A stretch of DNA of 64,000 bases from NCBI GenBank assembly GCA_036346225.1, contig JARFIW010000831.1:682001-746000 (forward strand), written 5' to 3'. Below the pieces are notes generated by a model. It was not told where the DNA came from and did not search any database. It was given only the letters and a program-made list of their open reading frames with translations. The DNA comes from Platerodrilus igneus. Taxonomy: Eukaryota > Arthropoda > Insecta > Coleoptera > Lycidae. Of the stretch, positions 11,561-24,446 are shown piece by piece. The position numbers and the translations under genes are program-made. The stretch's first letter is position 1; every line of letters starts with the position of its first letter.

Positions 11561-12220
11561 TAATAGAATGTGGACAATTTAATATAAAATTTTTAAAATA
11601 AGGTAACTGGTGCTACTGAATTAATACTTTTACTAAAATTTATATTGGTTAGGAGAATTTGCAATAAAGAAAAATAAAAATGCTTCTTCTAGCTATTGTT
11701 GAATTATTTAATATAAGATTTTGAAAATACAATGATTTCCAGAAATAAATTATGCTGTGAAGAATATTTGTGAAAAAAAGAAGTATAACGGGTTGGTAAG
11801 TTATTGCTAATTCAGAGTTCTGTTCGATAGAATCAATAGGTAGTAATTGTGCAAAAGCTGTAATAAGCGTAAAGAAAACAGTATATTTTAAGCTAACCAA
11901 ACGAAGCATATTATATTTAAATCAAAGTTATAAAACGTTTATTATATACGCACATCGTGTCGCCTTAGACGTCCGTCATAGATCGAAGAACTCTTACGAC
12001 TATCTGTTGGCAAAGTGCGCTTGCCCTTGAAACATCTGGTACGTTCATTATATACAGGAGCGTACTGATTATGTTTAGCATATTCTCGAAATAACCGGCA
12101 CATTCAAATTCTATTCCTCTTACAAGGTCTGTCTCTCTCTTTCCAACTAGAGACTTCTTTGAAGGTTTCATATTAGCAAGGTTCAAAGAAGACACATGAT
12201 AAATTTTCAAATGTTAATTA
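11561..12220. other. No recognised gene; two minus-strand open frames
   Basis: Open frames at 11649-11909 and 11965-12210 (minus) have no recognisable domain. The second lies immediately beyond the C-terminus of the gypsy integrase relic on the same strand and could be the integrase tail or the 3' region of that element. Confidence 0.4.
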
Positions 12221-12229
12221 TATTAGCCA

Positions 12230-13619
12230 ATCCTTCCAACTTGGTAACTAACGGGCGAAACTACTCTTAAAATCTTATATAGACCATCTTGTTTAGGATA
12301 AAACCTCGAGGTCCATCCCTTCGACAAATTACTAGTAGCATGTGTGGTTAACCCATACTAAAGTTCCAATCTTGTAAGACCTTAAATATCATCGCTTGAC
12401 GTTAGCATAGACATTTTTCGTGTTCTACGTTGATTCTGTACAAAATTTTGCTTCTTGCCAAGTGTCAACAAATTTCTTCAGATATGGAATAATCTGTGAC
12501 ACAAAAGTGTCACTCTATGATACGACCTTTATGTTATTCTTGACATCGTTCAATCTTAGAATTTCTCTACCAAAAGACAAATAAGCGGCTGAATACCCAG
12601 TTGTTTCATACAAAGCCAAGTTCATTTCGAAACGAATAGAAGGTGATTTTTCAGGCAAACTTTTTAGATCAGTACCCACAAGTATCGCGAGTCTTGGCTT
12701 CAAATCCATATTTTCACGTTCAACCATATTCACTGAGGGATGATATAAATCAGTAAATAATTCCTTTATATCCAAAATAAAACAAATCTGTTGCATTACA
12801 TCGGATACAAACAGCACACCATTATCTAAAATAATCTTCCAGGGCATGCCATAACAAAGAAATATTGTATTTGCTTGAGTGGTATCATATTCTTAAGCAG
12901 TTGCTGTAGCCAAAGCGAACAATTTTACTCATTTTGTGGCTGTATTCTTCACTACTAATATCCTTTTCGATCTTCAGGCAGAGCCCCAAATAAATCGAGT
13001 AAAAGCACTTTGAACCGTTAAGCATATACGGGAATTAACAACGTTCTTGATCGCTTTAAGTTCGTAGCCTTAAATCTTTGGTATTCCTAACACTTGCTCA
13101 CATAATCAACAATGTAGGTTTACATATTCGTAAAGTAATACCTTTTTTGCAATACGATGAAAAGTCAGTTCAGCACCAGAATGAGCGGCTGTGGCTGCAT
13201 CGTGCAATTCCCGCAGAATAGTCCCCCCTCTCATGAATCGGTACAACAAGCTGTGCTTCTTCATCATCATCCGTGGCATAACAGTAAAGGACATCTTAAG
13301 ACAACAAATACCCACGATTCCATTTAGAAAATTCGTAATTAGTCGAATCTTCAAAACTACGAATGATGTTTTGAAGGTTATGGGTTTTTGAGCTCTTGCG
13401 TCGAATTTCGTCTGCCGATCGATGTGGCGCTTTTACAGATACCTGACCTACATCGCAATTTTCTACATTGTTGTGAGTATATGGGGGTCGTAATTGGGTA
13501 ACCGCGATTACATTTCGTTTCCCAGGCAAATACTCAATTTTTACGTCGAAACTTTGTATTAACAAACTCCACCGGGTTAATTTTCCAGTAGGTGAGTTGA
13601 AGCTCATTAAGCATTTCAA
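12230..13619 (-). pseudogene. Gypsy-like RNase H end and integrase relic
   Basis: Minus-strand reading in element order: RNase H C-terminus and linker (13619-13480; SLLIQSFDVKIEYLPGKRN), an integrase HHCC zinc-binding region (13354-13050; HSGAELTFHR, then YVSKC and EYQRFKA), the catalytic core (12847-12515; LDNGVLFVS, YHPSVNMVERENMDLK, keeping the second acidic residue and the final glutamate), and the C-terminal domain (12330-12235; FYPKQDGLYKILRVVSPVS). Several frame changes separate these blocks, so the polyprotein is dead. It is a different lineage from the elements at 2.8-7.4, 22.8 and 35-43 kb. Confidence 0.8.
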
Positions 13620-14390
13620 AGGTTGATGATCTGCCTGGATAGTAACTGATCATCCATCAATGTATCCTCTAAAATTATTAAATGTCCATACGTCAGCAAG
13701 AGGCTCTTCTGCTCTCTCTTCTTGCCAAAGCACCGCACATAACACGTTGCGCGTATCAAGTACGTTTTTGTTTTGTCGCATTTTTTCAAAATCGGAGCTG
13801 TACCTAACGACTATTTTAACGTATCAAACGAATTTTATTGGGTTTCGTCTCATTTCCAAATACTATTTTCCTTCGCAAATCGCTTAATAGTCGAGAAATG
13901 GTGGCCAAGTTTTCAATAAACTGCCTTTACCAACTAGCAGTTTTGAACGTTCTTTATATTTCACCAAGCGTGCATGTCGATGAGAGCAGCCATTTTCTTA
14001 GGATCCACAAAAATACCAGAATGTCTAATAATATAACCAAATTATTTGACTTGAACACTAGTAAAAACATATTTTTCTCTATTTGCATGCAGTTTAAACT
14101 GGTCTAATCGGTCAAATACTAATTTCAAATCCTCCAAATGACTATCGATTGTGCTAGAGATCACGATAAGTTCATACAAATACGCCAATAACAAAATGTC
14201 GCCTTTTTAATCCTAACGGTAAATGTAAAACCGATACGTCCCGAAAGCTGTTACGAAACTGGTCTTTATCACAAGCTCTAATATTGTTTTGGTGATAACC
14301 CGAACGTAAATGTCTCGTAGACACGTAAAATGTTCGTTTTGTAGCATTGTAGCGGATTAATTTTTTATATCCAACCAAAGTTGTTACACG
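13620..14390 (-). pseudogene. Gypsy-like reverse-transcriptase palm relic
   Basis: In element order, 14345-14310 carries a LRSGYHQ block (palm, next to the first catalytic aspartate, here STRHLRSGYHQ instead of STLDLRSGYHQ). 14186-14171 carries AYLYELIVIS where YVDD/YLDD is normal, so both catalytic aspartates of the second motif are lost. About 14100-13870 holds LHANREKYVFTS-like and GYIIRHSGIFVDPKKM-like thumb blocks. Frameshifts are frequent. It joins the RNase H block at 13619. Confidence 0.75.
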
Positions 14391-15677
14391 CTTCGAGCTC
14401 CACGTTGTACGCGCTAATGTGACAAATTTATTTTTAACTTCACGACGTTGTACGCGATATTGTAGGAAATAGCTATAAAATTAAATAAAATTAAGTTGGG
14501 ACTATAAAAACTTGCTGCTTCTGCTACTGGTTTGACTATTACCCCTAGATCATGAGGACGGGCAGTGTTGAAACATTCTTCGTTAATCCGGAAATTAAAT
14601 TAGATGAAGTTGGACGCCATTGTATCTAGCAAGTTTTAAAAAGGGTGTTTTAGGGTAGATAGAGCAACCCTATTGGAATGGGACTTTTAAAGCTTTTAAT
14701 TTACTTTACTTAGAAAATTAAACTTGTTAGAAGCAAAAATATCTATTGTATAACAATTAACTTTTACCCAAAAAAATTAAATAATATTCACAAAGTTTAG
14801 TGATATGAAACAAAATTATTATTTATAGAACATTTTTGTCTGTTAAGACTTGACGAGCATCAGATCTGATAAACACGTATATACTTTAAAGTTTTATACA
14901 AGAGTTATAACTGTAAATTCTTAAATGTAAAAGTTTAATCAATTATCATTTCTAAAGAATCAAATGTTTTGAATACGAAAATTTACTTGTTAGTACTAGG
15001 TTACGACTTTTAACGATGGGATGCCGAGTCTTACGCACTACTACTTGGTGGCTTGGGACTTGGCTTTAATTGAAAAGGGGATTGCCAAAACAATATATGA
15101 ACCCTTTTGGGGTCCAGCAAAAAGTCATTAGCCTTTAACCACTAGTGGTTAGCGGCGGCCTTCAAGTTGGTCTGGCACAGGTCCCGGTGGTATGGTCACA
15201 AGGCGTTGGCCACAAGCTAATGCGGTATGGGATGGATCTTGTTCAACAATTGCGATCTGGTTGTCTCACCATTGGGGTGGTTTACCCTACATGTGGTTTT
15301 GCGCATCAACGACTTTTCAGCCTGCTAGCCTCGAAGATGAAGTGGAGATGAGCGGATTAAGAAAATTACTTCTGAGGACAGTTCAAGCGGGGGAAGCCTT
15401 ATCAGAACAAAATTTTCAATGCCCACGCGCCGTGTGTATAAAACTAGTTGAAAATTAGTATCTAATACGCATGTACGCCTTACAACCAAACTTACGGAAA
15501 TTTTATAAAAGGAAATTATATATTTTAAATTAAATAACTAGTACTTAAATTCTAAACAAAATTTTATTATTATAAATATAATTTAATAAATTTCATTGTT
15601 TTAATCAAGTTTGAGTCGGACTACTTAATGATATAAGCTCCCAGCGTCACTCAAACAAACAGAAAAACAGAGAATAA

Positions 15678-15974
15678 TTAATTAAAATTGTTAACATATA
15701 TTCTGTGATTAGACCCGGGTATTGTGATTCCTCCGAATAAGTCAGTTTGATGTACGGTTGGAATATCTTCAGCCGAGTTAGGAATGATTGCTTCATAGTG
15801 ATCTCCATGTATCACATCCCTGCCATTTCCAGCGCAATGAACTACAGCTAAAGGCTCGCGAACTAATTGATCTTCTTTTGCATAAAAATTATATGATGTG
15901 ATACTGAAGCCGAAATGATAATAAGAACCATTTGGATATCTATTAAAGTTTATATTAGTTTGTACTGTTAACAT
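15678..15974 (-). CDS. Unknown 98-residue ORF, faint OTU-like end
   Basis: An open frame of 98 codons on the minus strand beginning with methionine. The middle reads LREPLAVVHC-like residues and GRDVIHGDHYEAIIP, a hydrophobic-then-HYE pattern that resembles the C-terminal histidine segment of OTU cysteine proteases carried by some retroelements. No catalytic cysteine block was seen upstream in frame, so this is at most a fragment. It could equally be unrelated. No neighbour helps, because the flanking DNA is transposon relic. Confidence 0.2.
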   Translation of the reverse strand: MLTVQTNINFNRYPNGSYYHFGFSITSYNFYAKEDQLVREPLAVVHCAGNGRDVIHGDHYEAIIPNSAEDIPTVHQTDLFGGITIPGSNHRIYVNNFN

Positions 15975-16108
15975 TTCTCAAATAAATTCGATTATCTCAA
16001 AAACTAAATGTGATATCGAAAAGTGTATAGCATATTTGTAATCAGGGTAAAAAACTAAACAAGGGACATGAATATCATTTATTGTATCATTATGGGAATA
16101 TGACAACG

Positions 16109-16139
16109 GACGACGGCGGCGACGACGACGACGACGACG
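16109..16139. repeat. GAC trinucleotide microsatellite
   Basis: About ten GAC/GGC units in a row inside an otherwise AT-rich area. It is not in a recognised coding frame. Confidence 0.9.
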
Positions 16140-16333
16140 TAGCGATTATATTATTCTAACTTACTTCGTAAGTTTGGTTGACTATAAGCTATTTCCTGAA
16201 CCATAAGGTGTTTACACGAGCTTTTGAAAGATTAAATTGTTATTTCCGACTTTACAAACCAGGTGTCATAACACCTGGATTGTATTCTGCCAGATTGTGG
16301 ATACGAAATGTTGAACTTAACCTTGTGATTGAA

Positions 16334-17390
16334 TTAAATAAAAAATAAGGAGCTTGTTGTTTTCCACATGGGACCAATTGAGGATAGACATAATGCTGTA
16401 AATAAGTGATCTGGACAGATTTTTTCAATTTTTTTTCTAATTTGTTTCAACCAACAAATTTTTCTTTCAAGAAAAATAGTTACAGCATGCAACAAATCAT
16501 CTACACGCGAAAATGTATTCGAGTCATTCACAGTAATAAAATTTAATTCCTGATAGTCTTCACACAAACGTACTACTCCATCCTTCTTCGTTACTAACAC
16601 CACAGATGCATCTCGCGGTCTTTCACGTCCTTCAATTATGCTCTCTTTAACAAGTCTATCCAATTTATCTTTTAACTGTTGTTTTCTGATAGCTGACAAG
16701 CGATAAGAAAGTAAAGCAATCGGTGCATGATCGCCTGTATTAATACTATGCTGCACATTTGATGTGTAGTCTCCCCGCAGACTGCAAGTATTCTTTCGCT
16801 CTTCAAGAAACACATTAAGCCCACTACGTTTCTTAAATGTTAGCATCGCGCCTTCATCTGACCTAAGATTATCCAAACTACACAGTACAAGAGAGGGTGC
16901 ATTTTTATTAGCAGGAATAGTCATCTCAAACCATTTTTCAAATTCTAACGTAAAAACAGAATTGGTAAACGCAAAAATGCCACTGTTTACTGGCAACATC
17001 TATAACAATTTTGGCTTGTATTAGAAAATCAGTGTATTATTTTCTGAATCGGGGAAGATAACCCTATATTTCAAATTGACGTCGACTAACGGAGTTAATA
17101 TGTTCTTATTTTTAAAGAAGCCATTCCCAAGTTTCAAAGTAATGTTTACTTTTCGAAATTGTACCCCTTCATGTTACAAAATACGATACAAAGTACTTCC
17201 GGCTGTACTCTGTTTAGCGACCTCATCCACCATTCCCAGTCCGTGGTGATTTAAAATATTCACCCGAAAAACCACTCTCAATTGCGGACAAATCAAAGCG
17301 TCTACCCTAAGAAATTCTAGAGCAGTGGATTTACAAGAAGGATAATTATCACGAATAAACCCGTTTTACACAACCATAACACGCAATAGA
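16334..17390 (-). pseudogene. Gypsy-like gag knuckle, protease and RT start
   Basis: On the minus strand, near 17381-17329, a degraded CCHC-like knuckle is visible (CYGC, then GFIRDNYPSC in a shifted frame, with the histidine and one cysteine replaced). The protease region lies about 17180-17000, without a recognisable D-S/T-G triad. 16999-16334 is one open frame running into the RT fingers: SYRLSAIRKQQLKDKLDRLV, ESIIEGRERPRDASVVLV, KKDGVVRLCEDYQELN. After about 16480 the frame leaves the RT family pattern. With the blocks at 12.2-14.4 kb this fits one gypsy-like element split by other DNA. Confidence 0.65.
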
Positions 17391-20300
17391 TTTCACTAGA
17401 GATTTTTCTTTAATTTCTGAAATTTTCTGTCGCGAAACTTCACTAACAACTTTTACAGAATCGCTATTTTTAGATTTCGATAAAAGTTTTTAATATTCGC
17501 TTTTTGTGTATCTCGTATATTTAGATTAATAACAACGTATACGTTTAACACTATTTTCGGACTCATGTCGCTACAAATTTTCCTTTATGAACCTTGAATG
17601 AGACAAAGGTTTATTAAAATCGTTAATTTTATCGCGCGGTATTTTCTGTCAAACTTCATTATGCAAAAGTCCGCATACCATGTCAAATGGCATTTGTTCT
17701 GATAAAATTCCCAACGGCAATTGTGCAAGGATCGATCGCGATTTACTAACTCTGATATCTGACAGACAAAATGACAATCTACAAGCAGGAGTTTTAAAAT
17801 AAGTGGTGATGTTACTATCAAATACAATTAGTATACCCTAGAGGACAGTGTCGGTGGAAAAGTTTTATTAATTTTAAATTCCTTCAAGGAAAGTGTCTAA
17901 GTTATAAAATAAATCGTTAAAATCGAACAGACTGAAAGTAGTCAATCATATTTGGATAATACCCTACCAAGTTGGTTATTTTTAATTTTAGGGGCAGATG
18001 AGTACCCAAATCTACAACTTTATGTTGGACGTTTCGAAGTCAAAGTAGGTTTAGGCATTTAGTGGTGTCCGCATTAGTTACAGGCAACAATATATTTGTA
18101 GAGTTGTAAATAAATGAACATTTTGAGATCATTGCATCAACTGATAAAACGTATCTATAGTACGTCTGGGTGATTAGGTTAGTTAAATAAATTTTGATAT
18201 ATTTGATTTTTAATATTTGCTGAAGATGTATATCATGTTTTTGTAAAGAAAAATGTACATGTGTCATATAGTTGTAAAGATAACCAAGTAATAGTGTCAA
18301 GACTTGTTTTTAATTAAAGTGAAGGCATAGTTACAATTTCGTCGTAATAAATTATTTTGCAATTACCTAGAAGCGTGATACAAAAATCAGATCAGTTAAT
18401 ATTTGATTTTAGAAACCTTCCTTTTGGTTAACTGTTTTAAATAGGTCTGTTAGTGTTCTTAGGGTTGTTTGTTTTAGATTTCTTTTAACGATAGTATACT
18501 TAATAATTTCTCATGTGACCTTTCCGTCATAATCACTTTCCTGATCTCAGGCTTTGGTACCCCCTCGTTATTCTTTCTGAAATTTCTTCGTGGAAATTCT
18601 GCGAGATTAGGTGGCATCCAAGATACTTCCCGATTAAGACATATTTCATACCCGATAGTATTCTGGAAACGTCTTCAAACACTTACACCACCCGTTCCAC
18701 TGAGTTAGTCGGCAACCATTTTTGTTAGTACACTCGAAGTTTTCGGTATTTTATCGAAACAGAACTTCTAGCGGAGTACTTCACTAGGTTTTTCTTCGGA
18801 TTACCGGCTAGATTTTCTGGGGCCAACGCTCTACGTAACAATTTTTATACAAATTACATAATATTTTTCTGCAGGCGCAAAGACGGTGATTCTAGAAAAA
18901 TCTAAATTGACTTTTATGGTGACTATGAAAATACTATGCACAATCATTAAAAATATGTAAATAGATATCTTTTCTCGAAAGATATAACTTTCAACTTCTT
19001 AATCTCGACGTATAGCCAAGGATGTACGCTAACTAATGAAATTATTTTCTGGTTTTTAGTATAGGTGTGTACACATTATTTATTTTATTTCAGGTGTGTT
19101 ATGTATTATCCATACATTTTGCATAATATCAAATTCTGCGGTTTTCTGATACCGATCTCCCTTTTAAACTAGATACTTTCATTAAATGAAAGGCTACGCT
19201 TGCATTTAAAATTACTGTAATACAAGGAAATTTGTAGAAAATAAAATTCAGTTCTAATTAATTTATGATGGTATATTAAGGTTAATTGTTTTATTTAAAG
19301 CTATGAGACAAACTAAACTAAGTTTTTTGTATTATTACCTGAAAATTTATTAAAGTGTTGGATTTTTTTTTCGATTTTATTATATAGATTTGCAAATTTT
19401 AGATTTTCTGGGCAATGTGTCAATGACTTTTGCCATTTAAAATGCCATTATAAATTTTATAAGATTTAATGAACATTGACGACAGAAATAAAATGAACCA
19501 TAGTAAATAATTAGAAGAATTACATATTTCACTAAAATATGTGTGGAAACTTTAAATTTATTCCGCTATTAATTCTAGTTCTAGTGGTCGGTCACAGTTC
19601 AAGTGATGAAGCCGCCAGATTTAATTTTACAGTTAACATCATTACAAAAATTAATAATAATCAATTTCCTATTTAACATTTATGCCAACTTCTAATCCTA
19701 CATGTACTTAAAAATGTAAATTTTAAGCACGAATTTACATAATATATTATTTGTCAGATTAACAAAATTAATAAAATCTTGAAATTGTCTTCAAGGTAAG
19801 TTACGTTGACCTATGCTTTTAACCACTGGTAGATACTAAGTGATGTCTTTTATGATATTTTCTAGTTTAGATTTTATTGCCAATATTTAGTTATGTATTA
19901 ATTTCTATTGGCGATAGTGCTAAAAACTATTATAAATAATTCAATTTATATGTAGTTTGTATGCAAAGTTTCTCAGTATTAAATTTATTTAATCTGATAC
20001 AAAGTAAATTTGCTGTTGTTATTTATTGCAACCATTTGCTCATCTTCCTACTTTCTGTAGTATTTTGCGATTAACATTCAAATCAACAATAATTTCTCAA
20101 TTGAGCCATATGGTTTTCGAAAATGTCTTATTTATTATATATTTGTAATAGCTCTAAAGTTTACAGTTGCAATAGTTTAGCAACATTTTAGATAGTTTGA
20201 ACTGCTAGAATAAATATAATATCGCTCTTACTTGATAGGTACTAAAATTATTCCAATATTTTTAATCATTCATAATTACCATACAAATGGTAATTCTTAG

Positions 20301-20394
20301 ATTTCTCCGCTTCAATCATCCATATATACGGGTATGGAGTGATGTTGGTTGCATAATGTTCGTACTGTACATTTATAATTTTATCTCGTCATCA
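17391..20394. other. No supported gene
   Basis: About 3 kb of AT-rich DNA. Short minus-strand open frames at 17585-17827 and 18040-18300 show no domains. I see no repeat shared with the rest of the window. Confidence 0.5.
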
Positions 20395-22785
20395 TCGCCA
20401 TTAGGTCTTCAGTCTTGGAACTGGTTAAACACTTACCTCCACTATTTTCTACTCTAAGCTAAACTACACATTTCTCTCAAATTCCCAGTCTGCATCTTAC
20501 ACTATCTGTATGCACTATTCTAATCTAGACCTATCTCTACCTCTCTTTTTCCTTTTCTCTGCTTCTAATACATCCGCACTATTCCGTTACGCCTTAGAAC
20601 GTGTCCTATCATTCTATCTTTCCTATGTTTTACTGTTTTCCACAGATATATTACTTCCCCTACTATTTATAGAACGTCTTTGTTCTTAACTTGGTCTATC
20701 CATGATATTTGAAAGGCTTCTACCTTTTTCCTGTCCGCTTCTCCTACTCTCCACGTTTCACAGCCGTAAAGTGCTGTGATCCACACATATGCTTTCCACA
20801 ATTTTTTCCTTGCTTCTATGTTTGTTGCCTTCAAATATAGCAGCTGCTTTTTCTTGATAGATACAGCAATCTTGTGCTAATGTTTTGCTCTTTCCCTTTC
20901 TATTGTTTTATAAAAATATACCCAATTTTACCAATATTCAGTAGTACACAAAGAGTGTTAAGCATCCTGACGACTACAGATTCTCCACCATTTACACATT
21001 TGCCGAATTAATAGTTTTCCCATTACTCCTATCGCACAATCAACATTTGTTGAGGGTATTGCAAAATCAACACTAGTTGTTTACAATTATTATCAGGTTT
21101 AAATGCGACACTTTCTTCATCGATAAATTTTTCGACCTGAAACTTGTTGGACACGCATCTCCATTGATATCTCTTCTGAGCTAACTTATACGTTTTCCCG
21201 AAATTCCCACAGCCTACATCTTTCACTATTTGTGTGCAATAGTATAATCTAGGTCTACATCTACTTCTCTTTTTTCCTTTCTCTTTTTTTAATATATTCC
21301 ACATTATTCCTTCATGTCTTAGAACGTGACCTATCATTCCTATATCTCCTATTTTTTTACTGTTTTTCACAGATATCTTTCTTCCCCTATTATTTCTAGA
21401 ACCTGTTTGTTCTTAGTTCTTAACTTTGTCTATCCATGACATATTCATCAAACATCTGTAGCACCACATTTCAAAGGCTTCTATCTTTTTCCGGAGTGTT
21501 TCTTCTACTGTCCACGTATCACAGCCGTACAGTGCAGTGCTGCACACACATGGCTTCAAAAATTTTTCCTTTGTTTCTATGTTCGTTGTCTTTGAACATA
21601 GCAATTGTTGTTTCTTGTTAGATACTCCACGGCCTTGCGCTAATCTTTTTCTTTATCTTTTGCACTTTCTCCTTTTATTGTTTTCTAAAAATATACCATA
21701 TTTTTTCGATATTCGGTGGTACGCGATGGGGATTAAGTAACTTGCGGCTAGCAAGATCTTCTACCATTTTGACGTTTGCCGAATCAATAGTTTTCCAATT
21801 ACTCCTTTCGCGCAATCAACATTTGTTGAGAATATTGCAATACCAGCACCTGTACTTGTTTACAATAATCATCAGGTTTAAATACAATTATTTTTTTCAT
21901 CATTAGGTTTTTTATCCTGGAACTGGTTGGGCAAGTATCTCCATTATTTCCTATTCTGAGCTAACCTACACGTTTCCCTGAAATTCTCACAGCCTACATC
22001 TTTCACTATCTGTGTGCAATAGTTAATCTAGGTCTACCTCTACCTTTTTTATTTACTTTCTCTAGTTCTAATATATGCCGCACGATTCCCTCGTGCCCTA
22101 GAACATGTCTTGATACACACTTTCCCTATTTTTAACTGTTTTTCACGGATATCTTTTTTCCCTATCATTTCTAAAACCTTTTGTTCCTAGTTCTTAATTT
22201 TGTCTATCCTTCAGCGTGCATCTGTAGCATCACGTTTCAAAGGCTTCTATCTATTACTTAACTGCTTCTTCTCCACGTTTCACAACTGTACAGTCCTGTG
22301 CGGCACACATATTGCTTTCAATAATTTTTTCCTGGTTTCTATGTTTCTTGTCTTCGAATATAGCAACTGCTTTTTCTTGTTAAATACACCACGGCTTTGT
22401 GGTAATATTTATTTATGTCTTTTGCTCTTTTACCTTTTTATTGTTTTCTAAAAATTTACAATATTTCACCGATATTCAGTGGTACGCGAAGGGGGTTAAC
22501 CCACCTGACGGCTAGCAAGATCCTCTATCACTTGGACATTTGCCGAATTAATAGTTTTCTAATTACTCCTTTCCCACAATCAACATTTGTTGAGAATATT
22601 GCAAAACCTACACCTGTAGATATTTACAATAATCAGTCTTTTACTTATTAGAATTACCGTCCTGGAACTGGTTGGACGCGCACCTGAATTGATTTCTATT
22701 CTACTCTAACTTACACACTTCCCTGAAATGCCCACATCCTACATCTTTATCTATTTGTGTGCAATAGTCTAATCTAAGTCTACCT
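20395..22785 (-). repeat. Tandem array of LINE 3'-end units
   Basis: Three full units and the start of a fourth of the LINE 3' tail seen at 9.4-10.7 kb. The conserved tag CTGGAACTGGTT (with variants) recurs near 20415, 21140, 21915 and 22662, giving spacings of about 725, 775 and 747 bp. Each unit on the minus strand consists of a truncated C-terminal coding segment (for example 21604-21413: LLCSK..., LYGCDTW, IEAFEMWCYRC; then 21370-21240: MIGHVLRH, RCRPR) followed by about 200 bp of 3'-UTR-like linker. Every unit is truncated at nearly the same point. The fourth unit is split by an LTR element and resumes at 25537. Confidence 0.8.
22782..22785. repeat. 4-bp target-site duplication, left copy
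   Basis: ACCT immediately before the LTR start TGTGGCAGCC. The second copy is at 25537-25540 after ...CCCGTTACA. The other copies of the interrupted LINE repeat carry a single continuous CTACCTCTAC here. Confidence 0.85.
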
Positions 22786-23718
22786 TGTGGCAGCCGCCCA
22801 ATAATAAATCGTAGTTATTAATTTAACGTATTTTATTCCTGTTATATGATGAGTTTAAAAGTGTCGGGTAGTAGCGTTTAACATACATGAAGACGTTCGC
22901 ATCATGTGCACACGGCAGGTTGTTGTGGGGGTTGCGCGGGTCGACAGATGCAAACGAATGAGGAGTAGATGTTAAACGTTTACCCGGTAAAGTCGTCGGA
23001 CGATTTTAGTTAAGTTTTGTCGAGGTAGATTTGCAATAATAGTGCCCATCATGCGTGCTTTATAATTGAATAAGGATTACCCGTATGTTATCAGTATAGT
23101 ATAACTGAAAACGAATTCTTGGAGTTGGTTTTCATTATTTAACAATCGTTTATCGTGAAACACGCATCAAAGTGAGAAACATTATCTTACACAAACGCGA
23201 TTTTACCACGTTAGCCAGCTGAATTACAACGGGATGTTGTTTGCATTCTATAATTAGGTTGAAGGTTGGTGCTGCGCTGTTAACTTTGGCGCGTGGGGCT
23301 GAAGCAAGCCGGCTCATCGTGGGAATTGTGAACGTTCATCACGTCAAAGGGGTGAGTGGAATGAACTTGTGATTTTTATTGCGCTTGATTTAAACAAGTT
23401 GTTATCATAACATTATTTAGGGTTAATGTTTTATTGTAATAGGCGGCTAGTATTAGATTATTATTTGATATAAGGTTATTTCTCGTGTTATCAACGAAGA
23501 GTTTATTAAATTTGGCAGTTGTCTTTGACTGGTATTCGTGTTTTGTATCAATTATTAGTGTTGTATGAGAACCCGAGAGGTAGAATATTATTTAATATTT
23601 ATGAACTAAATATTTGGCGCCCTGGGATTACTTAGATTGGTTAGTGTTTCTCATTAATCCGGTATAAAGAAAGAAGTCTTATAGTTCGAAGGTGGGAAAA
23701 AGCCCCCGGCCCGTTACA
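22786..23718 (+). repeat. Complete 5' LTR
   Basis: Starts TGT and ends ACA. Its last part (from about 23556) is repeated at 25375-25536. Promoter and polyadenylation signals within it were not resolved. Confidence 0.8.
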
Positions 23719-23874
23719 TTTGGCACCCAATTGTTGGGCTAGTTAATCAGTTTTACTTTTATTATATAGTTTTTATGGTTAATTTTAGTCCGTGGCAGAG
23801 TACAACACGAATTTTTGTAACGCGAAATTGTGTAGATACGCTGGGTTAGAATTAAATAGTTTAGTTAATCGACG

Positions 23875-24392
23875 ATGCCGAATAAAAAGATCAGGAAAAG
23901 TACAGAAATGGGTGAGGAAGGAATGGGCGATGTTTTAAAACAATTAATCAGTGCTTTAAATAACATGAACATGAATAACGCCAGTATGAGGGAATCTTTA
24001 GATCAGATTAACGTTAAAGTTTCCGAGCAAATGAATAAATTAAGCCGCGATGTGAATATGAAATCTGAGCAAAATGAAATTGCTAGGGATAGTAAACATG
24101 TAGTTCACAGGGAAGAAGTAGATTATAAGGATGCCAGTGGCGTATCATACGGGGAGGTTAGTAATAAAAGGGATACTAATTATATAGCTTTATGGCGGGA
24201 TCTGGGGGTTCCAACTTAAATTTTACACCAGAGGGTACAATGCACCCAATTGTTTATATAAAGAAGCTTGAAAGTATTTTTAAAGAGGCAAGTGTTCCAG
24301 AACACCGCGAAATTGCATTAGCAATCAGCGGCTTACGCAGTTCAACCCAAGACTGGGGTTTGTTAAAAGAGGAAACTGTAGAAAAATTTTAG
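23875..24392 (+). pseudogene. Gag N-terminal and middle part
   Basis: 23875-24219 opens with a methionine and a lysine-rich N-terminus (MPNKKIRK) followed by a long amphipathic, coiled-coil-like stretch rich in Asn and Met. The reading frame then shifts: the conserved gag block (LNFTPEGTMHPIVYIKKLES, ASVPEHREIALAI) is in the overlapping frame 24192-24392, which ends with TAG. The shift and the stop show that gag is broken. Confidence 0.75.
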
Positions 24393-24446
24393 GAATTCAA
24401 GGTTCTGTTTTTAGATCGTTACTGGGGGGTAGAGGAGGAAAGGAAA

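Larger units (their letters stand above)
14391..16330. other. Segment between two RT pieces, possible foreign insertion
   Basis: This interval separates the RT N-terminal block (16334-16999) from the palm block (below 14390), so it is probably inserted DNA of about 2 kb, or the two RT pieces come from different copies. It contains overlapping plus-strand open frames at 15145-15458 with unusually balanced composition (no domain recognised), a minus-strand ORF at 15678-15974 (listed separately) and a GAC repeat at 16109-16139. I did not find target-site duplications at its edges. Confidence 0.4.

Noticed and set aside
13191..14107. Plus-strand ORFs at 13191-13391, 13660-13887 and 13838-14107
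   Set aside because: They are antisense to the gypsy RT, RNase H and integrase blocks.
16109..16139. Coding repeat (poly-Asp or poly-Arg)
   Set aside because: No open frame with other support runs through it; it is a plain trinucleotide microsatellite.
20395..22785. CRISPR-like or short regulatory repeat array
   Set aside because: The units are about 750 bp, coding-derived and in an animal genome; they are LINE tails.
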